Translations under genes and position numbers: made by a program | Assembly: GCA_903825465.1 (NCBI GenBank) | Contig: CAIKAR010000024.1 | Span: forward strand, 1-61,555 | DNA length: 61,555 bases | Source of the DNA: an uncultured Hyphomicrobiales bacterium | GTDB taxonomy: Bacteria > Pseudomonadota > Alphaproteobacteria > Rhizobiales > Beijerinckiaceae | Reading direction: 5' to 3' | The notes under the pieces: generated by a model | Seen by the model: only the letters and a program-made list of their open reading frames with translations | What the model was told of the DNA's origin: nothing | Database searches by the model: none | Shown here: positions 17,523 through 26,026 of the stretch, in pieces | How the letters are laid out: every line of letters starts with the position of its first letter | How positions within the stretch are numbered: position 1 is the stretch's first letter

Positions 17523-18455
17523 TCACGCCTCGATCTCGCCCTTGGCGACGAAAGCGACGGCGCCGCCGACGCTGGCCGAAACCAGGCGCCCGCCGACGAC
17601 ATCGACGCCCAGCAGCATGATGCTTGGCCGGCCCATCTCGAAGCCCTGTTCGATGACGATGGTGTGGGCGCCGTCGTCGGGCCGCTCGCAAGCGACGGCG
17701 ACGCCGGCGAAGGCGGCCGCGGCCGATCCCGTCGCGGGGTCTTCGGCGATGCCCCGCGCGGGCGCGAACATGCGGGCGTGGACATCGGAGCCCGCGCGCT
17801 CGCATTCCTCGGTGTAGAGCCAGGCGCCCAGGACATCGCCGCCCGGAACATCGCCGCCCCACGCGGCGTCGAACAGATCGGCGCGCGGCCGGGCCCGCGC
17901 GATGGCCTCCCGCGTCGCCACCGGGACGAAGGCGAAAGCCGCGCCAGCGGTCCACACAGCGGGCGCGTGGCGCTCGAAGCCAATGTCGCCTGGATCAAGC
18001 GACAACGCCGCCGCGATCGCGTCGCGGTTTTCGAGGGCGCGGACAAACTCGGGAAGCCGGGGAAGCTCGAAGCTGGCGCGCAGCGGCTGGCCCTTGGGCC
18101 CGCGCGCCGTGCAAAGCACGGTGCCGACGCCCTCCTCAAGCGCCACAAGCACTTCCTCCCGGCCGAGCACATCGGCGGCGCGGGATTTGGCGACCAGCGC
18201 CGCCGCGCCAACCGTCGGATGTCCGGCGAAAGGCAATTCCCCCTTGGGCGTGAAAATGCGGATGCGCGCGGAGTTGACGGGATCGCGCGGCTCGAAAACA
18301 AACACCGTCTCCGACAGGTTGAACTCCCGCGCGACGGCCTGCATTCGCTCCGTCGAGAGCCCCTCCGCCTGAATCACAATGGCCAGCGGATTGCCCGCGA
18401 AAGGCGTGTCGGTGAAGACATCGACGATGTGATATTCGCGGCGCAAGGCTGACAT
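17523..18455 (-). CDS. PhzF-family isomerase/epimerase-like protein
   Basis: A 310 aa protein with the duplicated diaminopimelate-epimerase-like fold. It opens with the family signature YHIVDVFTDTPFAGNPLAIV and continues with REFNLSETVFV, whose Glu corresponds to the catalytic acid of PhzF. The second half has PARGIAEDPATGSAAAAF, the typical phosphate-like loop. Most PhzF homologues outside phenazine clusters have unknown substrates, and no other phenazine genes are present. The in-frame extension before the chosen ATG overlaps the toxin-antitoxin promoter and is rejected. Confidence 0.92.
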   Translation of the reverse strand: MSALRREYHIVDVFTDTPFAGNPLAIVIQAEGLSTERMQAVAREFNLSETVFVFEPRDPVNSARIRIFTPKGELPFAGHPTVGAAALVAKSRAADVLGREEVLVALEEGVGTVLCTARGPKGQPLRASFELPRLPEFVRALENRDAIAAALSLDPGDIGFERHAPAVWTAGAAFAFVPVATREAIARARPRADLFDAAWGGDVPGGDVLGAWLYTEECERAGSDVHARMFAPARGIAEDPATGSAAAAFAGVAVACERPDDGAHTIVIEQGFEMGRPSIMLLGVDVVGGRLVSASVGGAVAFVAKGEIEA

Positions 18456-18529
18456 TCCCGCTGAGTCGCGCGCAGGGTAGCACGGCGGGCGCCGCGACCA
18501 CCTTGCCTCGGCCTTCCTTGGCGGTGTAA

Positions 18530-18549
18530 TATGACTATATATGGTCATA
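18530..18549. promoter_or_regulatory. Palindromic operator of the toxin-antitoxin operon
   Basis: A 20-bp inverted repeat, TATGACTATA / TATGGTCATA, with nine of ten positions symmetric, ends just before the antitoxin ribosome site (GGAGGG). Phd/YefM and other antitoxins bind such palindromes to autoregulate. The AT-rich core may also form the -10 element. Confidence 0.7.
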
Positions 18550-18562
18550 CCGGAGGGCTGTG

Positions 18563-18820
18563 ATGTCCAGCTATTCAGTCGCGCAGGCCAAAACCCATTT
18601 ATCGAAGCTCATAGACGAGGCGCTGTTAGGCGTGCCGGTCACGATTACCCGGCACGGCAAGCCCGCCGCTGAATTGCGGGCGCCTGTGATTTCGCCGACG
18701 TTGACCGCCGCGGACAGGGCGCGCGTGCTTGACGAGATAGCCGCGCGGCGAAAGTCACGGCCTTCGCTGGGCGAAAGCGGCGTCGATATCGTCCGCAAGA
18801 TGCGCGACGGCGAATTTTGA
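18563..18820 (+). CDS. Type II antitoxin, Phd/YefM family
   Basis: An 85 aa antitoxin. The N-terminal Phd DNA-binding domain is evident from YSVAQAKTHLSKLIDEAL and VTITRHGKPAAEL. The C-terminal tail (SLGESGVDIVRKMRDGEF) would wrap and inhibit the toxin. An overlapping GTG lies one codon upstream, but the ATG has the better spacing from GGAGGG. Its stop overlaps the toxin start, so synthesis is coupled. The palindromic operator upstream supports autoregulation. Confidence 0.92.
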   Translation: MSSYSVAQAKTHLSKLIDEALLGVPVTITRHGKPAAELRAPVISPTLTAADRARVLDEIAARRKSRPSLGESGVDIVRKMRDGEF

Positions 18821-19239
18821 GCTTCTATCTCGACGCTTCCTTCCTCGTGTCGATGGTGGTCGAAGAAGCGTCAACGCCCTCGGCCGAGCGCTGGTGGAGA
18901 GGGCAAGGCGGGCGCGCCTCGTTCGTCGGCGGTTTCGCCGCGGCGGAAGTCGCCGCCACGATTTCCCGCGGTTTGCGCGCGCGTCGTTTCACGGCGCCGC
19001 AGGCGGCCGACGCGCTCGCCGATTTCGACGCCTTGCGCGCGCTGTGCGAGGTTTTCACGCCGACGCCGCGAATCTTTGACCGCGCGGAAGCGCTCGTCCG
19101 CGATTTTTCCCTGAAACTCGCCGCGCCCGACGCCCTGCACCTGGCCGGCGCGATCGAGGCGGGTTTGGCGCTGGTCACATTCGACAGGCGTCTGGCGGAC
19201 GCGGCCCGTCTTGTCGGCGTGGAAGCGGTCTTTCCTTAG
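18817..19239 (+). CDS. PIN-domain toxin (VapC family)
   Basis: A 140 aa PIN-domain ribonuclease. Acidic active-site residues are seen in FYLDASF, the AAAEVAA segment, AAPDALHLAGA and TFDRRLADAA, in the usual VapC order. The start is a TTG overlapping the antitoxin stop. Known VapC toxins cleave tRNA or the rRNA sarcin-ricin loop, but the target here cannot be told. With the Phd-type antitoxin this makes a mixed Phd/VapC module, a common combination. Confidence 0.9.
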   Translation: MSFYLDASFLVSMVVEEASTPSAERWWRGQGGRASFVGGFAAAEVAATISRGLRARRFTAPQAADALADFDALRALCEVFTPTPRIFDRAEALVRDFSLKLAAPDALHLAGAIEAGLALVTFDRRLADAARLVGVEAVFP

Positions 19240-19267
19240 CCGCCATCGCCACGAGCTTCGCCGCCGC

Positions 19268-19879
19268 TCACCAGCCCTTTTGCACGGGGTCGGCGATCGC
19301 CTCCTCCAGCGGGTTTTTCGGCTTGAACAGGCTCGCGGGCCGCAGCCGGCCATCGGCGCCGACCTGATCCATGTCCGTGTAGATTTCGAACTCGTAGCCG
19401 TCGGGGTCGAGGAAGTTGATGCTGATGTTGCAGCCGGCGCCCTTGCGGCCTTCGAAGGTCATGGGAATGTTGTTCGCCTTGAAGAAGGCCTTCGCCTTCT
19501 TGAGGATGTCGATATTGTCCACCTCGAAGGCGAGGTGCTCCATTTGCAGGCTGTTCTTCATGTCGCGCGCGCCCGTCTTCCCCTTTTTCATGGGCTTCAA
19601 ACCGATGGCGTGGTGATCGGCGCCGCAGCGGAAGAACACCATGCCGTGGGCGTTGCGCTCGGTCTCGGAGAAACCCATCACCTCGCGCCAGAATTTGGCG
19701 GTGCGCTCGATGTCGGTGACTTCATAAACAAAGTGGCCAAGCTTGTTGCAGCTGATCGACGACGCGCCGACGTATTCGGTCGGATGAAAGTCGGCGGAGT
19801 TCGTGTGCGCCCGCTCGCGGCGCAAGGCGGTGGGGTCCAAGACGGTGGGGTCCAAGACGGCGGGGTCATTGAGGGTCAT
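19268..19879 (-). CDS. VOC-family (glyoxalase/extradiol dioxygenase-like) protein
   Basis: A 203 aa vicinal-oxygen-chelate protein with two beta-alpha-beta3 modules. Module one starts at LGHFVYEVTDIERTAKFW and module two at EHLAFEVDNIDIL. Metal-ligand candidates are the His of GHFVYEV, the His of LQMEHLAF and the Glu of GYEFEIYTD, consistent with a metal site. The N-terminus carries three tandem DPxxL units encoded by a 15-bp repeat, so the true start could lie after it, at the segment preceding SADFHPTEY. Reaction unknown. Confidence 0.88.
   Translation of the reverse strand: MTLNDPAVLDPTVLDPTALRRERAHTNSADFHPTEYVGASSISCNKLGHFVYEVTDIERTAKFWREVMGFSETERNAHGMVFFRCGADHHAIGLKPMKKGKTGARDMKNSLQMEHLAFEVDNIDILKKAKAFFKANNIPMTFEGRKGAGCNISINFLDPDGYEFEIYTDMDQVGADGRLRPASLFKPKNPLEEAIADPVQKGW
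19826..19870. repeat. Three 15-bp tandem repeats in the VOC gene start
   Basis: Unit GACGGTGGGGTCCAA occurs three times with small changes (first copy one mismatch, last copy degenerate at its end). In frame it encodes DPAVL-DPTVL-DPTAL near the N-terminus. Copy number could vary by slippage without breaking the frame. Confidence 0.85.
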
Positions 19880-20001
19880 GGAAGGGCGCTCGCGGTTGCC
19901 GACGGGTGATGACGGCAGCGTACAGCGGCCTGACGGCGGATTCCAGTCGGCCCGCTCGCTTGTCTTCCCACTCCCGCCAATTACCCCTATGAAGACGCGC
20001 G

Positions 20002-20778
20002 ATGCGTCGGCTCATTCTCGAAGAACCCTTTTCGGCGGCGGCGATATGGGGCCGCGCGCTGGCCGCGTTCGCGCTCGCGCTGGCGGCGATCGCGATTTTG
20101 CTCGCCCGCTCGGGCGCGGTCGAAGCCACGGGCGCCCTCTCCGTGCTGGGCGCCGCGATCATTTGCGCCTGCCTCGCCCTGCTGCTCGCCGGCGCCGGCG
20201 CGATCGTTGTCTGGCAGTCGGGCCGCCGCGGGCTTGGCGCCATCGTCGCCGGCGTCTTCGCCGCCACGCTGGTGCTGGTCTATCCGGCATGGCTCGCCGC
20301 GCAGGCCCTGCGGTTGCCGCTGCTGAACGATGTGTCGACCGACCTCAACGATCCCCCCGATTTTTCCCGCGCCGGCAAAGCCGCGGCGGCGCGGGGCGGC
20401 GCCGATCATCCCTCGATTTCGCCGGAGGTCCGCGACCTTCAGCGACGCGCCTACAAGGATGTCCAGCCCATTCTGCTCGACCTCGACATCGACGAGGCCT
20501 GGCCGTTGGTGCAGAAGGCGGTCGCGGCACGCAAATGGCGGGTGGTGGACGAGGTCCGGCCCGGTGGCCGGGTTGGCGTCGGCCATCTCGACGCCATCGA
20601 CAAGACGCTGCTGATGGGCTTTCCCGAAGATGTCACCGTGCGGGTGCGTCCGCTCGCCGGCCAGACGCGCATCGACGTGCGCTCGGCCTCGCGCTTCGGC
20701 AGGCACGACTTCGGCTCGAACGCCGCGCGGATCGCGCGGTTTTCAACGGAACTTCAGGCGCAGCTCGACGAGCGCTGA
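20002..20778 (+). CDS. DUF1499 domain-containing membrane protein
   Basis: A 258 aa protein. The first about 110 residues contain three hydrophobic helices. The rest is a DUF1499 domain (DLNDPPDFSRA... to RFSTELQAQL) with the characteristic RRAYKDVQPILL and GFPEDVTVRVRP segments. DUF1499 proteins are envelope-associated and of unknown function. Its stop codon abuts that of the convergent MBL hydrolase gene, leaving no room for a separate terminator. Confidence 0.85.
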   Translation: MRRLILEEPFSAAAIWGRALAAFALALAAIAILLARSGAVEATGALSVLGAAIICACLALLLAGAGAIVVWQSGRRGLGAIVAGVFAATLVLVYPAWLAAQALRLPLLNDVSTDLNDPPDFSRAGKAAAARGGADHPSISPEVRDLQRRAYKDVQPILLDLDIDEAWPLVQKAVAARKWRVVDEVRPGGRVGVGHLDAIDKTLLMGFPEDVTVRVRPLAGQTRIDVRSASRFGRHDFGSNAARIARFSTELQAQLDER

Positions 20779-21690
20779 TCAACCCGCGGGCTCGTACACG
20801 GCGCCAACCGCCGCCGGCCCGCTCGCCCTGATTTTTCCGCGCGCGACGAGATCTTCCAGATGCGCCAGCGCCGACAGGCCCGCCGCGCCGACGAGGCGGG
20901 GGTCGAGGCCGTCATAGACGCGCGCCACGATCTCGCGCAGCGTGCGGTCGCCCTGCGCGATCGCCGACACAATCGCCGCCTCGCGCAGGCGGCGATGCGT
21001 GGCCAGCGCCCGCATGTAGCGCGCGGGCTCGCGCACGGGGCCGCCGTGGCCCGGCCACATGATCGTCTCGCCGCGGGCGCGCAACTTGTCGAGCGACGCC
21101 ATGTAGTCGCTCATCGCGCCGTCGGGCGGCGCGACGATGGTGGTCGACCACGCCATCACATGGTCGCCGGAGAACAGCGCGTTCTCCTCTTTCAGCGCGA
21201 AGCAGAGATGGTTCGAGGCGTGGCCGGGCGTGTGGACCGCGCTCAGCGAGAATCCGGCGCCGCTCACCACATCGCCATCGCGCAGCGTTTCATCGGGATC
21301 GTGGTCGAGGTCGTGGCTGGCGTCGAGGCGGCCCGAGGCGTCGTGTTCGATCGGCGCGTGCCGCGCGCAACCGACAATCGGCGCGCCGGTCGCGGCCTTC
21401 AGCGCGCGCGCCCCCGGCGAATGGTCGCGGTGCGTGTGCGTGACGAGGACGCGCTCGATGGTCTCCCCCGCCGTCGCGGCGAGAAGCGCCTGGAGATGCG
21501 CCTCGTTTTCAGGCCCCGGATCGATGACCGCGACGCGGCCTTCGCCGACGATGTAGGAACAGGTGCCGGTGAAGGTGAACGGCCCGCCATTGCCGCAGAT
21601 CAGCCGCCGGACGAGCGGCGACACGCGCTCGACGACGCCGGCGGGCCACGCCTTGCGGTCGTGCGTCATGGGCTCGGGCTTTTCACTCAT
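20779..21690 (-). CDS. MBL-fold metallo-hydrolase
   Basis: A 303 aa metallo-beta-lactamase-fold hydrolase. The zinc motif HTHRDH (H85, H87, D89, H90) is preceded by VAVIDPGPENE. Further ligands appear as the His in VHTPGHASNH and FSGDHVM. The C-terminal winged-helix-like part (LRAREVARVYDGL-type) resembles LACTB2/ribonuclease-like beta-lactamases. Substrate not known. Two later in-frame ATGs are possible; the one used follows a weak GGG ribosome site. Confidence 0.9.
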   Translation of the reverse strand: MSEKPEPMTHDRKAWPAGVVERVSPLVRRLICGNGGPFTFTGTCSYIVGEGRVAVIDPGPENEAHLQALLAATAGETIERVLVTHTHRDHSPGARALKAATGAPIVGCARHAPIEHDASGRLDASHDLDHDPDETLRDGDVVSGAGFSLSAVHTPGHASNHLCFALKEENALFSGDHVMAWSTTIVAPPDGAMSDYMASLDKLRARGETIMWPGHGGPVREPARYMRALATHRRLREAAIVSAIAQGDRTLREIVARVYDGLDPRLVGAAGLSALAHLEDLVARGKIRASGPAAVGAVYEPAG

Positions 21691-21756
21691 CCCGCAGCAT
21701 AGGATTTGCGTGGGCAAAGGGAAAGCGGGCGCGCCGGCGGGCGCGCCCGGAAACGC

Positions 21757-23265
21757 TCACGCGGCCACGTAGTCAATCGCCGAGGTGTCGTCCTTCGCCG
21801 TCGATTTCAGGACGAGCGACAGGACGGCGGAAACGACGATGTTCGCCACCACGGCGATGACGCCGTTGTAAGCCTGGAACCAGTCGCCGACCCAGTGAAC
21901 CGGCACCCAGGATGTCGGGCCCCAGGCGAGCCAGGTGCCCAGCGCCATGCCGACGGCCCAGCCGATCAGCAGCGCCGTGCCGCCGAACCAGCGCGTGTAG
22001 AGGCCGAAGATGACCGCCGGGAAGCACTGCATCATCCACACGCCGCCCAGCAACTGGAAGTCGATGGCGTACTGCGTCGGGATGAACAGGATCACGATCA
22101 ACGCGCCGATCTTCACCACCAGCGACGCGAGCTTGGCGACGGCGGCTTCGCGCTGGGGCGTGATGTCGGGCTCGACGAACGGCTTCCAGAAGTTGCGCGT
22201 GAACGTGTTCGCCGCGCCAATCGACATCACCGCGGCCGGCACAAGCGCGCCGATCGCTATCGCCGCGAAGCAGAAGCCGACGAACCAGTCCGGGAACATT
22301 TTCAGAAACAGTTGCGGCACAACGTCCTGCGGGTTGGTCACCTGGACGCCCGCCGCGTGGGCCATGAAGCCCATGAGGCCGATCAGTCCCAGCACCAGCG
22401 AATAGGCCGGCAGCGCCACGGCGTTGCGCTTGATCGCGTCCGGGCCGTTGGCCGACAGGATGCCGGTCAGCGAATGCGGATACAAGAACAGCGCCATCGC
22501 CGAGCCCAGCGCCAGCGTGATGAACGGCATGATCTGCGCGGGTTGCAGCAGCAGCCCGGTCGGTCCGCCCTTCTTGGCGTAGGCGGCGCCGGCGGCCTCG
22601 AAAATCTTGCCGTAGCCGCCGAGTTGGTAGGGGATGACGATGACCGCGGCGATCACGAAGATGTAGATCATCGCGTCCTTGACGAAGGCGATCATCGCGG
22701 GCGCGCGCAAGCCGCTCGAATAGGTGTAGACCGCCAGAATGACGAAGGCGACGGTGAGCGGCAGGTGTTGCGCCAGCCCCGCGCCCTGGAAGCCGAGCGC
22801 CTGAATCACCTTCTCCATGCCGACGAGTTGCAACGCGATGTAGGGCATGGTGGCGAGAATGCCGGTGAAGCAGATCGCCAGTTCGAGCCATTTGTCGCCG
22901 TAGCGGCCGAGCACGAAGTCGCTCGCCGTGATGTAGCCCTTGCGGTGCGTCACGCGCCACAGCCGCGGAAACGCCAGAAACAGGAACGGATAGATGAGGA
23001 TGGTGTAGGCGAGGGCGAAAAACCCGTAGGCGCCGACGGCGTAAACCAGCGCCGGCACCGCGATGACCGTGTAGGCGGTGTAGAGATCGCCGCCGATCAG
23101 GAACCACGAAACCCACGCGCCGAAGCGGCGCCCGCCCAGGCCCCATTCGTTGATGTCGGAGAGGTCGCCCTCCCGCCATTTCGCGGCGACAAAGCCGAGC
23201 ACCGTGACGAGCGCGAAAAACGCGACGAAGACGATCGTCGCCGTCCAGTTGAGGTGGTCGATCAT
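21757..23265 (-). CDS. Sodium:solute symporter (MctP-like monocarboxylate permease)
   Basis: A 502 aa SSS-family transporter with about 13 hydrophobic helices. Diagnostic segments are INEWGLGGRRFGAWVSWFL near helix 2 and the SAMALFLYPHSLTGIL region. MctP of rhizobia, the closest type I recognise, takes up lactate, pyruvate and related monocarboxylates. The start overlaps the stop of the upstream DUF3311 gene (ATGA), the normal arrangement for this subfamily. The frame stays open far upstream, but that is noncoding. Confidence 0.9.
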   Translation of the reverse strand: MIDHLNWTATIVFVAFFALVTVLGFVAAKWREGDLSDINEWGLGGRRFGAWVSWFLIGGDLYTAYTVIAVPALVYAVGAYGFFALAYTILIYPFLFLAFPRLWRVTHRKGYITASDFVLGRYGDKWLELAICFTGILATMPYIALQLVGMEKVIQALGFQGAGLAQHLPLTVAFVILAVYTYSSGLRAPAMIAFVKDAMIYIFVIAAVIVIPYQLGGYGKIFEAAGAAYAKKGGPTGLLLQPAQIMPFITLALGSAMALFLYPHSLTGILSANGPDAIKRNAVALPAYSLVLGLIGLMGFMAHAAGVQVTNPQDVVPQLFLKMFPDWFVGFCFAAIAIGALVPAAVMSIGAANTFTRNFWKPFVEPDITPQREAAVAKLASLVVKIGALIVILFIPTQYAIDFQLLGGVWMMQCFPAVIFGLYTRWFGGTALLIGWAVGMALGTWLAWGPTSWVPVHWVGDWFQAYNGVIAVVANIVVSAVLSLVLKSTAKDDTSAIDYVAA

Positions 23266-23432
23266 TTCGACTCCTCGCGGTAGGCGCCATAGATGAACAG
23301 CGCCGAAAGCGGCACCTGCGCCAGCAGCGCCCAATAAAAGAACGGAAAGCCAAACAGCGTCGGATCCGTCCGGTTGTAGAGGGGCGCGGACAGCCCCATC
23401 AACACCGGTATCGCGAGATAGATGTATTTCAT
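23262..23432 (-). CDS. DUF3311 small membrane protein, symporter partner
   Basis: A 56 aa protein with two hydrophobic helices (YIYLAIPVLMGLSAPLYN and FFYWALLAQVPLSALFIYG) joined by RTDPTLFGFP, the DUF3311 pattern. These proteins are almost always encoded just before SSS symporters and are thought to be accessory subunits. A very strong GGAGGGGG ribosome site supports the start. The frame extends upstream without support. Confidence 0.88.
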   Translation of the reverse strand: MKYIYLAIPVLMGLSAPLYNRTDPTLFGFPFFYWALLAQVPLSALFIYGAYREESK

Positions 23433-23588
23433 TGGATGTCCCCCTCCAATTTGGCGAGCCCCCGCCGCGCGTGGCGGCTGTTGGTTGCGGAAAGGAATGC
23501 AGGGACCGCGCGGTCTTGGCAAGGTCGCTTCGCCAACAGGCCGGGAAAAGCGGGGGCGACTTTCGTCGCGGGCGCCGAAGCCGCGTCG

Positions 23589-25112
23589 CTATTTGCGCGG
23601 CGTCGGCGGCGTGTGAATTTCGTTCGGCAGGGGGTGGTCGGGCCAGCACGGCGCCCGTTGCTCCGACACCGGGATCGGGACCGTCGCGGCGCGCGCCAGC
23701 ATCCACGCGGGAAAATCAGCGAGCGGCGCGACGTAGTTGTCGGGATTGCCCGACGGGTCCATTTCCAGCGCCGCCGTGAGCAGGTCGCACTGTCCGATGG
23801 CGAAGCGCGGATAGTAGAGGCCACGGGCGATTTCGCTCAGGGGCGTCGCCGCTCCGAGCGCAACGAGGACGCAGGCGAGGAGCCCAAGCGCGCGCTTGCC
23901 GGCCCAATCGAAGCGCGTCAGCAGCCCGTTGAAGGCGAAGGCGAGGATCGCCAACGACGGAATCGACCCCCGCATGGCGAGGTCGTTGCCCGGCCCGAAG
24001 GCATAGAAGGGAAACAGGAACAGCAGCCCCACGGCGACAACGACAAGCCCCTTGAAGGCGTCGTCGATCTCCGCGCGGCATTTGTAAACAACATAGGCCT
24101 GCGGAATCGCGAGCGTCAGGAACATGACATAGGTTGGCCAAAAGCCCGGCGCCTGGAACAGCCATGTCGAGATCACCGTGCCCGAGGCGATGGTGAGATA
24201 CATCGCGACGGGCGCGAACAGCGCCGCGACGCCGACGCCGAGCCACAGTCGCAACGTCGCCAGATCGCGCAAGCGGTCGCGCGCCGCGAAGTAGATGAGA
24301 AAGGCCGGCGCCGCGACGATCGCGAGGGGCGACCATAGGGCCATCGCGGCCGTCATAACCCCGAGCCGGGCGATGTCGAACTCGCGCCGCGCCGTCAACA
24401 ACGCGAGCGCGGCGAGCCACCAGCCGGGCGCGGCGTGGTTGGGCGCCCAGAACAACTGCGTCACGACGCTCGAATATTGGAAATAGGGCGTCCACCACTC
24501 GATGTCGCGCGGCGGCCACAGGCTGTCGGCGCCGCCCGCCGCGATCATCTTGAGTTGGGCGACCACGTCGAGCCCGCTGAAGACGAAAAACAGCGCGAGG
24601 AACAAGCCGCGCCGCGCCGGCGCCAGCGACGCGAACACATAGGCCGCGGCGCCGACCACAAACGTGTTCTGGACGAGCAGCGCGACGTGCGCGGCGAAAT
24701 CGCCGGCGCCGCGGCCCACGAGGCCCGGCAACAGGTACATGCCGAGCGGCGCGCGCAGCAGGTAGTCGACGCCCTCGCGATGATAAACGACGGGAAACGA
24801 GCGGCCCGAGAGATCGCTCAACACGGCGTCGCGCATCAACCAGTCGTCCTGCGTGTAGAGCAGATGCAGCGAGCCGCCGAGCAGGCTGAGGAGCAACGTC
24901 GCGGCGCAGGCGGTCGACAACAGCCGCCAGTCCACAGCGCCATCGACGAACGCGCCCTCGGGCGCGCCGCGCCGCGACCACGTCAACGCGATGGCGCCGG
25001 CGCAACCCATCCACACAAGCGCCATGAAAAGCGGCGACATCCCCGCCGCCAGCGCCGCGTTGGGGACAACGAACAGGGTCGAGACCCCGGCGACGAGGTG
25101 GCGGTTCTTCAA
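23589..25112 (-). CDS. Polytopic membrane protein of unknown function
   Basis: A 507 aa integral membrane protein with roughly ten to twelve hydrophobic helices. An early luminal loop holds TQDDWLMRDAVLSDL and a later one has SGNPDNYVAPLADFP. The acidic loop after helix 2 recalls GT-C glycosyltransferases and related surface-polymer enzymes, but no signature is decisive. The apparent start is TTG, so the true start is uncertain by some residues. A single gene with no obvious partner. Confidence 0.65.
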   Translation of the reverse strand: MKNRHLVAGVSTLFVVPNAALAAGMSPLFMALVWMGCAGAIALTWSRRGAPEGAFVDGAVDWRLLSTACAATLLLSLLGGSLHLLYTQDDWLMRDAVLSDLSGRSFPVVYHREGVDYLLRAPLGMYLLPGLVGRGAGDFAAHVALLVQNTFVVGAAAYVFASLAPARRGLFLALFFVFSGLDVVAQLKMIAAGGADSLWPPRDIEWWTPYFQYSSVVTQLFWAPNHAAPGWWLAALALLTARREFDIARLGVMTAAMALWSPLAIVAAPAFLIYFAARDRLRDLATLRLWLGVGVAALFAPVAMYLTIASGTVISTWLFQAPGFWPTYVMFLTLAIPQAYVVYKCRAEIDDAFKGLVVVAVGLLFLFPFYAFGPGNDLAMRGSIPSLAILAFAFNGLLTRFDWAGKRALGLLACVLVALGAATPLSEIARGLYYPRFAIGQCDLLTAALEMDPSGNPDNYVAPLADFPAWMLARAATVPIPVSEQRAPCWPDHPLPNEIHTPPTPRK

Positions 25113-25206
25113 TGGGTTTTTCCGGAGGACGCTGCGCTGCGACGTTATGCGATTCGCGGCCGCGTTCCCAACGGCGGCGAAGGCAAGTGGCGCGTCAGTT
25201 TGAAAT

Positions 25207-25797
25207 TCAGGGCCACGCTATTGCGCGCATGAGATCAGCGTGGGCTTGCAACGTGTCATGGATAGGTCGCGTGGGAAGTTGGACAATAATTACCTCTAAA
25301 CCAGCCTTTCGCGCGTGTTTCATCGCGGGGATCATGTCGGTGTCTCCCGATACGAGCACAACGCGTTCGACGGTTCGATGTTCGGAAAACGTCGCGATGT
25401 CTAATCCAATTCGCATATCCACCCCTTTTTGTTCAAATACGGGGGAGAAATCCGCGTCGGTAAGCACGGCGCCTGCAATGGGAATAGTCCGTGGCTTCCA
25501 CCCGCGAAAGCCGAGCGTTCCGCGCCGAACCGCGAATCGATCAAGTTTTGCCAGATCGACAAGCCATTGGTCGCTTGCTTGAAATGTTTTTTGGTCGCCT
25601 GATACGGGCAATTGAACTTTGCCGCGATAAAGCGGCGCGTCGTAGTAGAATACCCTCAAGAGATATTCATCCGGCCCAACACAGTGCCTCGCGAATTTAT
25701 CAATGAACGCGGGATCGTAATTAATATTCGCGGCTTTCGAGCAGGCGCGCAGATATCCGCCGTCAATCAAAATAGCTGTTTTCACCGGCACCCCCAT
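25207..25797 (-). CDS. NYN-domain protein (PIN-like nuclease, LabA/DUF88 family)
   Basis: A 196 aa NYN-domain protein. The fold is recognised from TAILIDGGYLRA (first Asp), VDMRIGLDIATF (second acidic site), VLVSGDTDMIPAM (third Asp) and LEVIIVQL. Conserved acidic residues match a metal-dependent RNase. Composition is less GC-rich than flanking genes. It is preceded by a near-consensus promoter and a leader with two hairpins, the second of which contains the only plausible ribosome-binding sequence, so expression is probably controlled at the RNA level. Target RNA unknown. Confidence 0.9.
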   Translation of the reverse strand: MGVPVKTAILIDGGYLRACSKAANINYDPAFIDKFARHCVGPDEYLLRVFYYDAPLYRGKVQLPVSGDQKTFQASDQWLVDLAKLDRFAVRRGTLGFRGWKPRTIPIAGAVLTDADFSPVFEQKGVDMRIGLDIATFSEHRTVERVVLVSGDTDMIPAMKHARKAGLEVIIVQLPTRPIHDTLQAHADLMRAIAWP

Positions 25798-25800
25798 ACA

Positions 25801-25832
25801 AGAACCCCCGCCTCAGCGAACTGAGACGGGGG
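25801..25832 (-). promoter_or_regulatory. UUCG-loop hairpin (attenuator-like) overlapping the NYN ribosome site
   Basis: On the minus strand a 12-bp stem (CCCCCGTCTCAG / CTGAGGCGGGGG, one G-T wobble) closes a TTCG tetraloop and is followed by TTCTTGT and the NYN ATG. The 3' arm provides the G-rich sequence at Shine-Dalgarno distance. A smaller CCCC-GTTTT-GGGG hairpin lies just upstream (25848-25860), and its GGGG could alternatively pair with the CCCC arm. It may act as terminator, attenuator or translational lock. Confidence 0.6.
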
Positions 25833-25877
25833 ACTTCAGGATTGTCACCCCAAAACGGGGCGGCGGGATTACACCTG

Positions 25878-25907
25878 TATATAGGGACGCCCTTAAAAAG
25901 TTGTCAA
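25878..25907 (-). promoter_or_regulatory. Strong sigma70-type promoter of the NYN gene
   Basis: TTGACA at 25907-25902 and TATATA at 25883-25878 are separated by 18 bases (17 if CTATAT is taken). This predicts a leader of about 70 nt before the NYN start codon. Confidence 0.65.
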
Positions 25908-26026
25908 GAGCCAACCTTAAGTTTGGCTTGGATCCAGCCCACATTTCATGGAAACGCGGCCTAGCGAGCGATCGTCAAGCAGCCCGAATTCAAATCGCCT
26001 CACTTGCCACTCGCCCGCGCTCCGGC

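Noticed and set aside
17523-18455. Phenazine biosynthesis locus
   Set aside because: A single PhzF homologue is common in non-producers, and no other phz gene is present.
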